Shown: piece by piece, positions 24,877 to 32,205 of the stretch | Position numbering within the stretch: position 1 is the first letter of the stretch | How the letters are laid out: every line of letters starts with the position of its first letter | Assembly (NCBI RefSeq): GCF_001043975.1 | Contig: NZ_LABY01000097.1 | Coordinates: 1-46,505, forward strand | DNA from: Methylobacterium variabile | Lineage (GTDB): Bacteria > Pseudomonadota > Alphaproteobacteria > Rhizobiales > Beijerinckiaceae | DNA: 46,505 nucleotides | Direction: 5' to 3' | The notes under the pieces: model-generated | Databases searched by the model: none | What the model was told of the DNA's origin: nothing | Seen by the model: only the letters and a program-made list of their open reading frames with translations | Position numbers and translations under genes: made by a program

Positions 24877-25338
24877 TCACTCGGCGTAAGTCACCGGCAG
24901 TGCGGTCGTGTACTTGATGCGCTCCATCGCGAAGGCCGAACTGACGTCGTAGAGGTCGACCGACTGGATCAGCCGCTTGTAGACCCGGTCGTAGGCCGCG
25001 ATGTCGGGCACGACGATGCGCAGGAGGTAATCGGTCTCGCCGCTCATCCGATAGAACTCGACCACCTCGGGGATCGTCACCACGGCGGCGCAGAAGCGCT
25101 CGGCCCAGTCGGCGGTGTGCCGGTTGGTGCGCACCGAGACGAACACCGTGACGCCGACCCGCATCCGGTCCGGATCGAGGAGCGCGACCCGGCGCTGGAT
25201 CACACCTTGCGCCTCGAGCTTCTGGATCCGGCGCCAGCACGGCGAGGCCGACAGGCCGACCCGCGCCGCGATCGCCTCGAGCGATTCGGCCGCGTTCTCC
25301 TGCAGGCACAACAGGATTTTCCGGTCAAACTCGTCCAC
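24877..25338 (-). CDS. Lrp/AsnC family transcriptional regulator
   Basis: A 153-residue protein with a GTG start (codon at 25336-25338). The N-terminal winged helix-turn-helix (DEFDRKILLCLQENAAESLE, ARVGLSASPCWRRIQKLEAQG) is followed by the RAM effector-binding domain (about 65-145). Members bind amino acids or similar ligands and form octamers that wrap DNA. A large inverted repeat begins one base upstream of the start codon, which suggests autoregulation. Candidate targets are itself, the MFS gene downstream and the divergent DUF6356 gene. Confidence 0.92.
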   Translation of the reverse strand: MDEFDRKILLCLQENAAESLEAIAARVGLSASPCWRRIQKLEAQGVIQRRVALLDPDRMRVGVTVFVSVRTNRHTADWAERFCAAVVTIPEVVEFYRMSGETDYLLRIVVPDIAAYDRVYKRLIQSVDLYDVSSAFAMERIKYTTALPVTYAE

Positions 25339-25412
25339 GCGAAATTTTTCCTGCCTCTCGTGAGATCGCGCAATCGCCTTGCACGAACGTAGGCGGCAGA
25401 AGAAAATTTCGC
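25339..25412. promoter_or_regulatory. Large dyad, probable operator of the Lrp-type regulator
   Basis: GCGAAATTTTTCCTGCC (25339-25355) and GGCAGAAGAAAATTTCGC (25395-25412) are near-perfect inverted copies of each other, with centres about 56 bases apart, or just over five helical turns. The arms are strikingly AT-rich for this DNA. The position between the Lrp-type gene and the divergent DUF6356 gene, and the phased spacing, fit binding by an Lrp octamer. Confidence 0.6.
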
Positions 25413-25487
25413 AATCCGGCTTCGCGGCGGCCGTGCGATCCTCAGGGTGCCTTTCGAGCCCTCAAGGGCACAACCCGGAGGATACCG

Positions 25488-25739
25488 ATGTCGAAGCTGT
25501 CCTTCTCCGAGCACCCCGCCTCCGTCGGCGAGACCTATTTCGAGCACATGGGCGTCGCGACGGGATTCGGCCTCCGCATGATCGCCGGCGGGCTCGCCTG
25601 CCTGGTCCACGGCCTCCTGCCCTTCGCCTTCACCAGCACCGGCTCGCGCACGATCGTGCGGCTGCACGAGCGCATGGTGGCCAACCGCGCCCGCGCCAGC
25701 CAGCACCGGGCCGACGCCCCCTCCGTTGTATCGGCTTGA
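25488..25739 (+). CDS. DUF6356 family protein
   Basis: An 83-residue protein with a strong ribosome binding site (CCGGAGGATACC) before ATG 25488. It reads FSEHPASVGETYFEHMGVA, then one hydrophobic segment (about 26-50: GFGLRMIAGGLACLVHGLLP), FTSTGSRTIVRLHERM and a polar tail. This matches a conserved small alphaproteobacterial family, apparently a single-pass or amphipathic membrane protein of unknown function. It is divergent from the Lrp-type gene, and the dyad between them may control both. Confidence 0.75.
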   Translation: MSKLSFSEHPASVGETYFEHMGVATGFGLRMIAGGLACLVHGLLPFAFTSTGSRTIVRLHERMVANRARASQHRADAPSVVSA

Positions 25740-25786
25740 CGCCTCCGGGGCATTCCCGGACCCTGGCTCCCTCGAACGGCATCGGC

Positions 25787-25806
25787 GGGCCCTCGCGCGA
25801 GGGCCC
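25787..25806. terminator. Perfect 20-bp palindrome after the DUF6356 gene
   Basis: GGGCCCTCGC followed directly by its reverse complement GCGAGGGCCC, about 50 bases after the DUF6356 stop and 57 bases before the next start. It probably folds as a terminator hairpin for DUF6356, though no T-run follows. Confidence 0.45.
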
Positions 25807-25862
25807 GGCCAGGTGCCGACAGAATCCAGCCGGCAGGCCGGCAAACCAGGGAGCAGTCGCTC

Positions 25863-26876
25863 ATGCCGTTTCTCAGGCGCGCCGTCGGCGCGCTGGCCGT
25901 CGCGCTCGGCCTCGCCTCGCCCGTCCTCGCACCCCCCGCCCGCGCCGAGACCAAGGAGGTCCGGTTCACCCGCCAGCCCGGCCTGATCTACATGCCGATG
26001 GTGCTGGCCGAGCAGCAGCGCCTGGTCGAGAAGCACGTCGCCGCCGCCGGCCTCGGCGACGTCAAGGTGAGCTGGGTCACGCTGACGAGCGGCGGCGCCT
26101 CGGTCGACGCGCTGATCTCCGGCAACGTCGACTTCGTCACCAGCGGCGCCACCAACCTGCTGCTCGCCTGGGACCGCACCCGGGGCGAGGTGAAGGGGCT
26201 GGCGGCCTCCGCCGGCGCGCCGATGCTGCTCGTCACCCGCAACCCGGCGGTGAAGTCGCTCGCCGACTTCTCGTCGAAGGACCGGATCGCGGTGCCGACC
26301 GTGAAGGTCTCGGCCCAGGCCGTGATGCTGCAGATCGCGGCGGAGCGCCAGCTCGGCGAGGCCGGCCGCAACAAGCTCGACCCGATCACGATCCAGCTCG
26401 GCCACCCGGACGCGGTCGGCGCGCTGCTCGGCGGCACCAGCGAGGTCAACAGCCACTTCTCCCTGCCGCCCTACCAGCAGATCGAGCTGAAGGACCCGAA
26501 GATCCACGTCGTGCTCAACTCCTACGACGTGGTCGGAGGCCCCTTGAGCAACGCCATCGTGTTCGGCCGCGGCAAGTTCATGGAGCAGAACCCGAAGACC
26601 ACCGCCGCGGTGCTCGCTGCCATCGACGAGGCCAACGCGCTCATCCGCGACGACCCGAAGCGGGCCGCCGAGCTCTACCTCGCCGCCACCAAGGAGAAGT
26701 TCGAGCCCGACGAGCTCGTCGGCATGATGAAGCAGCCCGGCGTCGTCTTCTCGACCACGCCCTACGGCACCATGCTGCAGGCCGAGCACCTGGCGAAGGC
26801 CGGCGTGCTGAAGAACCGTCCGAAGGACTGGAAGGACTTCTTCTACAAGGCGGTGCACGACCAGCCGGGCACCTGA
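25863..26876 (+). CDS. ABC transporter substrate-binding protein, NitT/TauT type
   Basis: A 337-residue periplasmic binding protein. The signal peptide (about residues 1-28, ending APPARAETKE) has an AxA-like cleavage site. The mature part is an NMT1/THI5-like fold: VRFTRQPGLIYMPMVLAEQQ, GGASVDALISGNVDFVTSGA, then DRIAVPTVKVSAQAVMLQIA. Relatives feed importers for taurine, alkanesulfonates, nitrate, or pyrimidine precursors. No permease or ATPase gene lies next to it; the MFS gene is on the other strand and unrelated. It is therefore an orphan in this window and the ligand is unknown. It converges on the next minus-strand gene with only 12 bases between. Confidence 0.9.
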   Translation: MPFLRRAVGALAVALGLASPVLAPPARAETKEVRFTRQPGLIYMPMVLAEQQRLVEKHVAAAGLGDVKVSWVTLTSGGASVDALISGNVDFVTSGATNLLLAWDRTRGEVKGLAASAGAPMLLVTRNPAVKSLADFSSKDRIAVPTVKVSAQAVMLQIAAERQLGEAGRNKLDPITIQLGHPDAVGALLGGTSEVNSHFSLPPYQQIELKDPKIHVVLNSYDVVGGPLSNAIVFGRGKFMEQNPKTTAAVLAAIDEANALIRDDPKRAAELYLAATKEKFEPDELVGMMKQPGVVFSTTPYGTMLQAEHLAKAGVLKNRPKDWKDFFYKAVHDQPGT

Positions 26877-26888
26877 CGAGGGCCGGGC

Positions 26889-27245
26889 TCAGCGCGGCGA
26901 GGCGTCCCGTCCCAGGATGTCCAGACCCTTGCGGCCGAGGGTGAGTTCGCCGAGGTCGCAGGGAGCCGCGCTGTCGGCCGGGAACGCGACGGCACCGGAG
27001 GCCGAGGCGCCGCCGGTGCCGTAGCCGTAGTTCGTGCGGCCGTAGCCGTTCGCGGCCCGCACCGCCCGGGCGCCCGGGCGCGGCCAGGGGCCGACGGCGT
27101 CGTGGTCGAACGGGGTCGGCATCCGGCAATCGTAGCCCGGCAGGCCGGGAACGACCGGGCCGACGGCAGGCAGCTCCCGGGCTCGCGGGGCGGAGAGAAC
27201 CAGGGACGGCATCAGGGCCGCGGCGATGACGACGCTTCGGATCAT
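26889..27245 (-). CDS. Small exported protein, unknown
   Basis: 118 residues from ATG 27245, which has a good ribosome binding site (GGAGGTAGTGGC). The first 20 or so residues (MIRSVVIAAALMPSLVLS) form a signal peptide. The mature part has two Cys, a Gly/Tyr/Asn patch (NGYGRTNYGYGTGG) and LGELTLGRKGLDIL. I do not recognise the family. Codon use fits the neighbours. A 20-bp palindrome overlaps the leader and ribosome binding site. Confidence 0.55.
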   Translation of the reverse strand: MIRSVVIAAALMPSLVLSAPRARELPAVGPVVPGLPGYDCRMPTPFDHDAVGPWPRPGARAVRAANGYGRTNYGYGTGGASASGAVAFPADSAAPCDLGELTLGRKGLDILGRDASPR

Positions 27246-27255
27246 GCCACTACCT

Positions 27256-27275
27256 CCGACCGCCGCGGCGGTCGG
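27256..27275 (-). promoter_or_regulatory. Perfect palindrome at the ribosome binding site of the small exported protein
   Basis: CCGACCGCCG followed by its reverse complement. In the minus-strand transcript its last bases run into the GGAGG element, so a hairpin here could limit translation. It could also be a protein-binding site. Confidence 0.4.
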
Positions 27276-27412
27276 CGCCTGCTGCCCGAGATAGGCGGCG
27301 CGATGCGGCGCGCCAGCGCGGCAGGTCGCGTTTGCACGCCGGCGCGTCGTATGAGGGCGCGGGCGGGACGGAGCAGGTTCTCGTCCCGCTCCCTCACGCC
27401 ACCCCGCCCCGA

Positions 27413-27730
27413 TCAATCCCGGCAGGTGATCCGGATCGGGCGGTCGGAGGTCTTCACGGCCGGGGCCGCCTCGATCGCGCCGGTATACTCGTCCTGGGCG
27501 GCCATGCCGAAGGAGGCCGCCTTGGCGTAGCCCTGCGACTCGCACCAGGCATCCGCCACCACCTGGCCGCACTCGCCGCCGGTGGTCAGGCACTCGGCGA
27601 CGCCGTAGCCGTCGCTCGACGGGATCAGGAAGGTCTTCTCCACGCCGGTCGCCTGCGCTGCGGCCAGTGCCGGGACGGCGGCATGGGCCAGGACACCGAG
27701 GGCGCTGAGGACGGCGAGGGTGCGACGCAT
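27413..27730 (-). CDS. Small exported Cys-containing protein, unknown
   Basis: 105 residues with an N-terminal signal peptide (MRRTLAVLSALGVLAHAAVP, then ALAAAQA). The mature part has four Cys (AECLTTGGECGQVV, DAWCESQGYAKA, and a C-terminal ITCRD), likely two disulfides. Similar short periplasmic proteins occur in this order, but I know no function. A good purine-rich site (AGAAGG) precedes the ATG. It is separated from the previous small exported gene by 167 bases and has the same orientation. Confidence 0.65.
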   Translation of the reverse strand: MRRTLAVLSALGVLAHAAVPALAAAQATGVEKTFLIPSSDGYGVAECLTTGGECGQVVADAWCESQGYAKAASFGMAAQDEYTGAIEAAPAVKTSDRPIRITCRD

Positions 27731-28077
27731 GGGGCAAACCTTCTGAACGGAGCCGCCGGCATCCGGCTCCGGCCCGACACTGGGCGTGGGTGGTAAACAA
27801 TCTCTGTACGCATCGTGCGGGCGCTCCGATTCCGCAGGGTTCGCCCGGGGCTTGGCCCGCGCGGCGCCTGCCGTCTCGAATTGCTCGCGGAATTGGGCTA
27901 ACCCGGATCGGCCCTCCGGGGCGTCTCACCCGTGCAACAGGCGGCCCTCCGGTCGCCCGCGCCGGCGGCGCCCCGGGACCGCTCATGCCGGGCCCGAATC
28001 CCGACCCGGCAACGACTTAGAACCTCGGCCGGAGCGCCCAGCGGCGGCCCGGCCCGACCCCGTCCCGCAGGTGTTTC
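27731..28077. other. Gap between the small exported protein gene and cysS
   Basis: About 350 bases between divergent genes. I see no gene or strong hairpin. It must hold both promoters. AACG with GGAGC 16 bases away (about 27747-27771, minus strand) weakly resembles an EcfG promoter but sits too close to the start of the exported protein gene to be convincing. Confidence 0.4.
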
Positions 28078-29457
28078 ATGGCCTCGCTGTTGCGCCTCTA
28101 CAACACGCTCTCCCGGGCCAAGGAGCCGCTCCGGCCGATCGATTCGGGCCGGGTGCGGATGTATGCCTGCGGCCCGACCGTCTACGACGCCGCCCATATC
28201 GGCAACGCCCGGCCGCTGATCGTCTTCGACCTGCTCTTCCGCCTGCTGCGCCACCTCTACGGCGAGGATGCGGTGACCTACGCCCGCAACGTCACGGACG
28301 TGGACGACAAGATCAACGCCCGGGCGGCCGAGCGCGGCATTACCATCCGGGCGCTCACCGACGAGACCCTGGGCCAGTTCCACGCCGACATCCGCCGCCT
28401 CGGCATCCTGATGCCGGACGACGTCAACCGGCCCGGCCGGCCGCCAGCGATGATCGAGCCGCGGGCGACCGACCACATCGTCGAGATGACGGCGCTCATC
28501 GACCGGCTGCTCGCCGCCGGCCACGCCTACGTGGCCGAGGAGCACGTGCTGTTCGACGTGCCCGCGATGCCCGATTACGGCGCACTCTCGCGTCGCCCCC
28601 TCGACGAGATGGAGGCCGGCGCCCGGGTCGACGTGGCGCCCTACAAGCGCTCGCCCCTCGACTTCGTGCTCTGGAAGCCCTCGAAGCCAGGCGAGCCGTC
28701 CTGGCCTTCGCCCGCCGGCATCGCGGCGCCGGGGCGGCCGGGCTGGCACATCGAGTGCTCGGCGATGGCCTGGAAGCACCTCGGCGAGACCTTCGACATC
28801 CATGCCGGCGGCATCGATCTCGTGTTTCCCCACCACGAGAACGAGCTGGCGCAGTCGCGCTGCTGCTTCGGCACGCCGGTGATGGCCAACATCTGGCTCC
28901 ACAACGGCTTCCTGCAGGTCGAGGGGGAGAAGATGTCGAAGTCGCTCGGCAACTTCGTCACCCTGCGCGAGGTGCTCGCGGACTGGCCCGGCGAGGTCGT
29001 GCGCCTCGCCATGCTGCGCACCCACTACCGCCAGCCGATCGACTGGACCCTGCGCGGCCTGGAAGAAGCGAGCCGCACCCTCGACCGCTGGTACGAGGCG
29101 GCCGGCGACGCCGCCCCGGGACCCGCCCCGGAGACCGTCCTCGAGCCGCTGCTCGACGACCTCAACACCCCGGCGGCTCTGGGCGAGGTGCACCGCCTCG
29201 ACGACCCGGCGGCCCTGAGGGCCGGCGCCGGCCTGCTCGGCCTGCTCAGGCAAACCAAGACCGAGCGCGACCGCGCCGCGGTGGCGGCCTCCGGCGTCGA
29301 TGCGGCGGCGGTGGAGCAATTGATCGCCGAGCGCAAGGAGGCCCGGGCGCGCAAGGACTGGGCGGAATCCGACCGCCTCCGCGAGGCGCTGACGGCGCTC
29401 GGGGTGACGGTGAAGGACAACAAGGACGGGACGACGAGCTGGACGGTGGGCCCGTAG
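28078..29457 (+). CDS. cysS: Cysteinyl-tRNA synthetase
   Basis: A 459-residue class I synthetase that charges tRNA-Cys. It has [19 protein letters not shown] (zinc Cys plus the HIGN form of the HIGH motif), the zinc-binding block [14 protein letters not shown] followed by [11 protein letters not shown], and the KMSKS loop [13 protein letters not shown]. The C-terminal helical anticodon domain ends in [18 protein letters not shown], as usual. Length is normal, with ATG start 28078. It stands alone. Confidence 0.97.
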   Translation: MASLLRLYNTLSRAKEPLRPIDSGRVRMYACGPTVYDAAHIGNARPLIVFDLLFRLLRHLYGEDAVTYARNVTDVDDKINARAAERGITIRALTDETLGQFHADIRRLGILMPDDVNRPGRPPAMIEPRATDHIVEMTALIDRLLAAGHAYVAEEHVLFDVPAMPDYGALSRRPLDEMEAGARVDVAPYKRSPLDFVLWKPSKPGEPSWPSPAGIAAPGRPGWHIECSAMAWKHLGETFDIHAGGIDLVFPHHENELAQSRCCFGTPVMANIWLHNGFLQVEGEKMSKSLGNFVTLREVLADWPGEVVRLAMLRTHYRQPIDWTLRGLEEASRTLDRWYEAAGDAAPGPAPETVLEPLLDDLNTPAALGEVHRLDDPAALRAGAGLLGLLRQTKTERDRAAVAASGVDAAAVEQLIAERKEARARKDWAESDRLREALTALGVTVKDNKDGTTSWTVGP

Positions 29458-29463
29458 GCGGCG

Positions 29464-29721
29464 CTATCCTGGCAGGAGCGACCGATCAGGTGCGAGGGGC
29501 GTCCCATCTCTCGCACCGTTTTCGACGGCCGAGGGCCAGACCACCGCCTGCGCCACGATCACGTCCGTGCCGTTGAAGGTGCAGGACGGCGAGCCGTACA
29601 GCCTGTAGCCCAGCGCGAGCGCCTCGGAGATCCGCCGGCAGAACGCGGCATCGTCCTTTCCGGTGATCAGCCGGTAGGGCAGCCCGTCGTTCGGCGGCTT
29701 CGGGTCCGGGATCGTGCTCAC
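29464..29721 (-). CDS. DUF1737 family protein
   Basis: An 85-residue protein with a GTG start (codon 29719-29721) preceded by GAGGAG. The core LPYRLITGKDDAAFCRRISE, ALALGYRLYGSP and NGTDVIVAQAVVW is the DUF1737 pattern, a small conserved domain of unknown function. The tail after residue 65 is not conserved-looking. It converges on cysS, with 6 bases between stops. Confidence 0.8.
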   Translation of the reverse strand: MSTIPDPKPPNDGLPYRLITGKDDAAFCRRISEALALGYRLYGSPSCTFNGTDVIVAQAVVWPSAVENGARDGTPLAPDRSLLPG

Positions 29722-29750
29722 GATGGGCTCCTCGCGAAGTTGCGGGTCGG

Positions 29751-29789
29751 CTCCCGCCCGCGACCTCGGGATGAGGTCATGGGCGGGAG
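29751..29789 (-). promoter_or_regulatory. Two-part hairpin in the DUF1737 leader
   Basis: CTCCCGCCC pairs with GGGCGGGAG. Inside, after two unpaired bases on each side, GACCTC pairs with GAGGTC around a GGGAT loop. The stem lies about 30 bases upstream of the GTG start on the minus strand. It could be a terminator of the upstream LOG gene or a leader structure. Confidence 0.45.
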
Positions 29790-29798
29790 AGGTCGTGA

Positions 29799-29870
29799 GA
29801 CCTGCCGCCGCCAGCGGTCGCGGATCCCGGGTTCCGCCGCGCGGTTCCGGAACCGGGAGGGTGGCAGGTC
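29799..29870. repeat. Inverted repeat with internal palindrome, downstream of the LOG gene
   Basis: GACCTGCC (29799-29806) and GGCAGGTC (29863-29870) are inverted. Between them lies the perfect palindrome CGGTTCCGGAACCG (29842-29855). Its position just after the LOG stop (minus strand) suggests a terminator or mRNA 3' structure. Confidence 0.35.
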
Positions 29871-29889
29871 CGTCGGGGGCCGTGGAGGC

Positions 29890-30483
29890 TCAGAACCGCT
29901 CCTCGATCAGCGCCTCGGCCTCCGGCCGCGGCTCCGCCTTGCGGATCGCCTCGCGCAGCATCGGCACCACCTGGTCCGGCTCCTCGGCCACGAGGTAGCT
30001 GAGGTCGAGCCCCTCGCGGATGAAGCCGGTGCGGCGCATGTGGTCGAGGAGGCCGAGGAACGGGGCCCAGAAATCCGCCACCGAGAGCAGCAGGATCGGC
30101 TTGGCGTGCTGACCGAGCTGCGACCAGGTCATCTGCTCGACCAGCTCCTCGAGGGTGCCGATGCCGCCAGGCATGGCCACGAAGGCGTCGGAGCGGTCGA
30201 ACATCAGCTTCTTGCGGGTGTGCATGTCGTGCACCACGATCGTCTCCTGCACGTCGTCGAGCATGCGCTCGCGCGACTTCAGGAAGTCCGGGATGATGCC
30301 GGTGACATGTCCGCCGTGGTCGAGCACCGCCCGGGCCACCGTGCCCATCAGCCCGACATTGCCGCCGCCATAGACCAGGGCGATGCCGGCCTCCGCCAGG
30401 CTGCGTCCCAGCGACCGCGCCGCCGCCTCGAACACCGGATCGGTCCCGAACCCCGAGCCGCAATACACGCAAACCGTCCGCAT
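29890..30483 (-). CDS. LOG family protein (TIGR00730 Rossmann-fold protein)
   Basis: 197 residues from ATG 30483, which gives the standard start MRTVCVYCGSGFG. It has the nucleotide-binding block ALVYGGGNVGLMG and the signature PGGxGTxxE in VAMPGGIGTLEELVEQM. Members hydrolyse the N-glycosidic bond of nucleoside 5'-monophosphates, including cytokinin ribotides, releasing the base. In a plant-associated methylotroph this could produce cytokinins, but that is inference; AMP hydrolysis or salvage is equally possible. The much longer upstream frame crosses the LysM gene and is not coding. Confidence 0.9.
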   Translation of the reverse strand: MRTVCVYCGSGFGTDPVFEAAARSLGRSLAEAGIALVYGGGNVGLMGTVARAVLDHGGHVTGIIPDFLKSRERMLDDVQETIVVHDMHTRKKLMFDRSDAFVAMPGGIGTLEELVEQMTWSQLGQHAKPILLLSVADFWAPFLGLLDHMRRTGFIREGLDLSYLVAEEPDQVVPMLREAIRKAEPRPEAEALIEERF

Positions 30484-30685
30484 CGAGTCTCCGCACCGTT
30501 CGCAGCCGAAACCGGCCTCGCCACGCAATTCTCCGGCCGAGGCGGCGCGGAACACGCCGCGTGGTCTCGCCTCGCCAGTCCTGTTAATATGAATGTGATG
30601 GCGCGGGCGTGTCGACCGGAGGCGAAAGGTCGCGCGGCCGCTGGAGCCATCGGCTCGGGGGACCCGTGACCGGGAGTGTTGCGCC

Positions 30686-31990
30686 ATGACGACGGAGTTG
30701 CGACGCGGTCTCGTCCTCGCGGTCGTCGGTCTTGTGGCCGGGTTCGTGCTCATCGGCGTCGCGGCGAGCGGCACCCGCCTGTTCTCGCTCTTCCCGCAGG
30801 ACCCGGTCGCGCCGCAGGACGCGAGCCTGAAGGACGCGATCCCGAAGGATACGGTCTCCTCGCGGGACCCGGCCGCGCCCGCCACGGTCGCGGCCCTGCC
30901 GGCCGCGCCGGTCCCCGAGGCACCCCGCGCGGCACCGGACGCACCGACCTTCGACGTCATCCGGGTCGAGCCCGACGGGGCGAGCGTCGTGGCCGGGCGC
31001 AGCCAGCCCGGCGCCGAGGTCGAGCTTCTGCGCGGCGGCTCGCCCTTCGCCCGCACCCGGGCCGACGCCGCCGGCAACTTCGCCCTGGTGCCGCCGCTCC
31101 TGCCCCCGGGCTCCAGCGAGATCACCCTGCGCAGCATCGCGCCGGACGGCGCCCGGGTCACGAGCCAGGAGAGCGCCGTGGTGGTGGTGGCGCCGGACGG
31201 CCGCGCCCGGCCCCTCGTCGCCGTCACCGCCCCCGGCAAGCCGACCGCGGTGCTCTCGCAGCCCGAGGTCGCCGCTGCGCCGTCGGCCGGCACCGCGCCG
31301 GTCAAGATCGTCAGCGTCGACGCGGAGGCGGGCGGGCGGCTCTACGTCACCGCCCGGGGCGCCCCCGAGGCGGCCCTGCGCCTCTACCTCAACGACACGC
31401 TGGTGGCGCCCGGCCGGGCGGGGCCGGACGGCCGCATCGCCTTCACGATCGGGCGCGGGGTCAATCCCGGAGACTACCGGGTGCGGATCGACCAGGTCGA
31501 TCCCGCCTCCGGGACCGTCAGGACCCGCGCCGAGACCGCCTTCGCGGTGCCGCCGAACCTCGACCGATCGGCCCTCGCCGGCGCCACCGAGGCGCCCGGC
31601 CGGGCCGCCCGCCAGCCCCTGCTGCGCGGCGCCCCGGCCGGGGAGGCCGTCACCGCCGCGCCGGCGCCCTCGGCGACAGGGGCCGCCGCGGCCGCTTCCG
31701 CTGCCCTGTCCCCGGCGCCCGTCCGGGCACCGACCGCCGAGGCGGCGCTCGCGCCCGCCGCGCCCGGAACGGTGTTCGTGCCGGGCGTCAGCACCGCGAG
31801 GGTCATCCGGGGCGACAATCTCTGGAGCATCAGCCGCCGGGCCTACGGCAACGGCCTGCGCTACACCGTGATCTTCGACGCCAACCAGCGCCAGATCCGC
31901 GACCCGAACCGGATCTATCCCGGCCAGGTCTTCGTGCTGCCCGGCGAGGCGCCGGCAGTGCAGGGACAGACGCGGGAGAGCCGGGGCTGA
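30686..31990 (+). CDS. LysM domain-containing protein
   Basis: A 434-residue protein. An N-terminal hydrophobic segment (about 8-28, LVLAVVGLVAGFVLIGVAAS) is a membrane anchor or uncleaved signal. An Ala/Pro/Asp-rich stretch follows. Then come one or two Ig-like modules (about 90-175 and 205-280, for example DVIRVEPDGASVVAGRSQPG) and a long Ala-rich linker. The C-terminal LysM domain (about 372-425: VIRGDNLWSISRRAYGNG, RIYPGQVFVLP) binds peptidoglycan. The protein likely sits in the periplasm, tied to the inner membrane and touching the cell wall. No catalytic domain is seen. Confidence 0.88.
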   Translation: MTTELRRGLVLAVVGLVAGFVLIGVAASGTRLFSLFPQDPVAPQDASLKDAIPKDTVSSRDPAAPATVAALPAAPVPEAPRAAPDAPTFDVIRVEPDGASVVAGRSQPGAEVELLRGGSPFARTRADAAGNFALVPPLLPPGSSEITLRSIAPDGARVTSQESAVVVVAPDGRARPLVAVTAPGKPTAVLSQPEVAAAPSAGTAPVKIVSVDAEAGGRLYVTARGAPEAALRLYLNDTLVAPGRAGPDGRIAFTIGRGVNPGDYRVRIDQVDPASGTVRTRAETAFAVPPNLDRSALAGATEAPGRAARQPLLRGAPAGEAVTAAPAPSATGAAAAASAALSPAPVRAPTAEAALAPAAPGTVFVPGVSTARVIRGDNLWSISRRAYGNGLRYTVIFDANQRQIRDPNRIYPGQVFVLPGEAPAVQGQTRESRG

Positions 31991-32018
31991 CCGCCGGCCC
32001 CCCGGTCGAGCTCGGAAC

Positions 32019-32065
32019 GGGCAAGACCTCTTCAGGATAGGCAAGACCTCGATAGGCAAGACCTC
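32019..32065 (+). repeat. Tandem 15-bp direct repeats
   Basis: GATAGGCAAGACCTC occurs twice back to back (32036-32050 and 32051-32065). A partial copy, GGCAAGACCTC, lies just upstream (about 32020-32030). The repeats lie between the LysM gene and the ABC transporter gene and encode nothing obvious. Confidence 0.7.
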
Positions 32066-32205
32066 GCGCGGGTGACGGGCGGGCATTGACCGGCCGGCAG
32101 AGGAGGCGGGCCCGCTCCGGCGCAGGGCCGTGCCGCGTCGGGCGCGCTGTCTTCGCGCCGCCCGCTGGCCTATATGCGGCACCGATCCCGTCCGGAACCG
32201 GTCTC

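Noticed and set aside
27747..27771. GGAGC-N16-CGTT on the minus strand before the small exported protein gene
   Set aside because: One mismatch, and the -10 element would lie only about 15 bases from the start codon, leaving no room for a normal leader.
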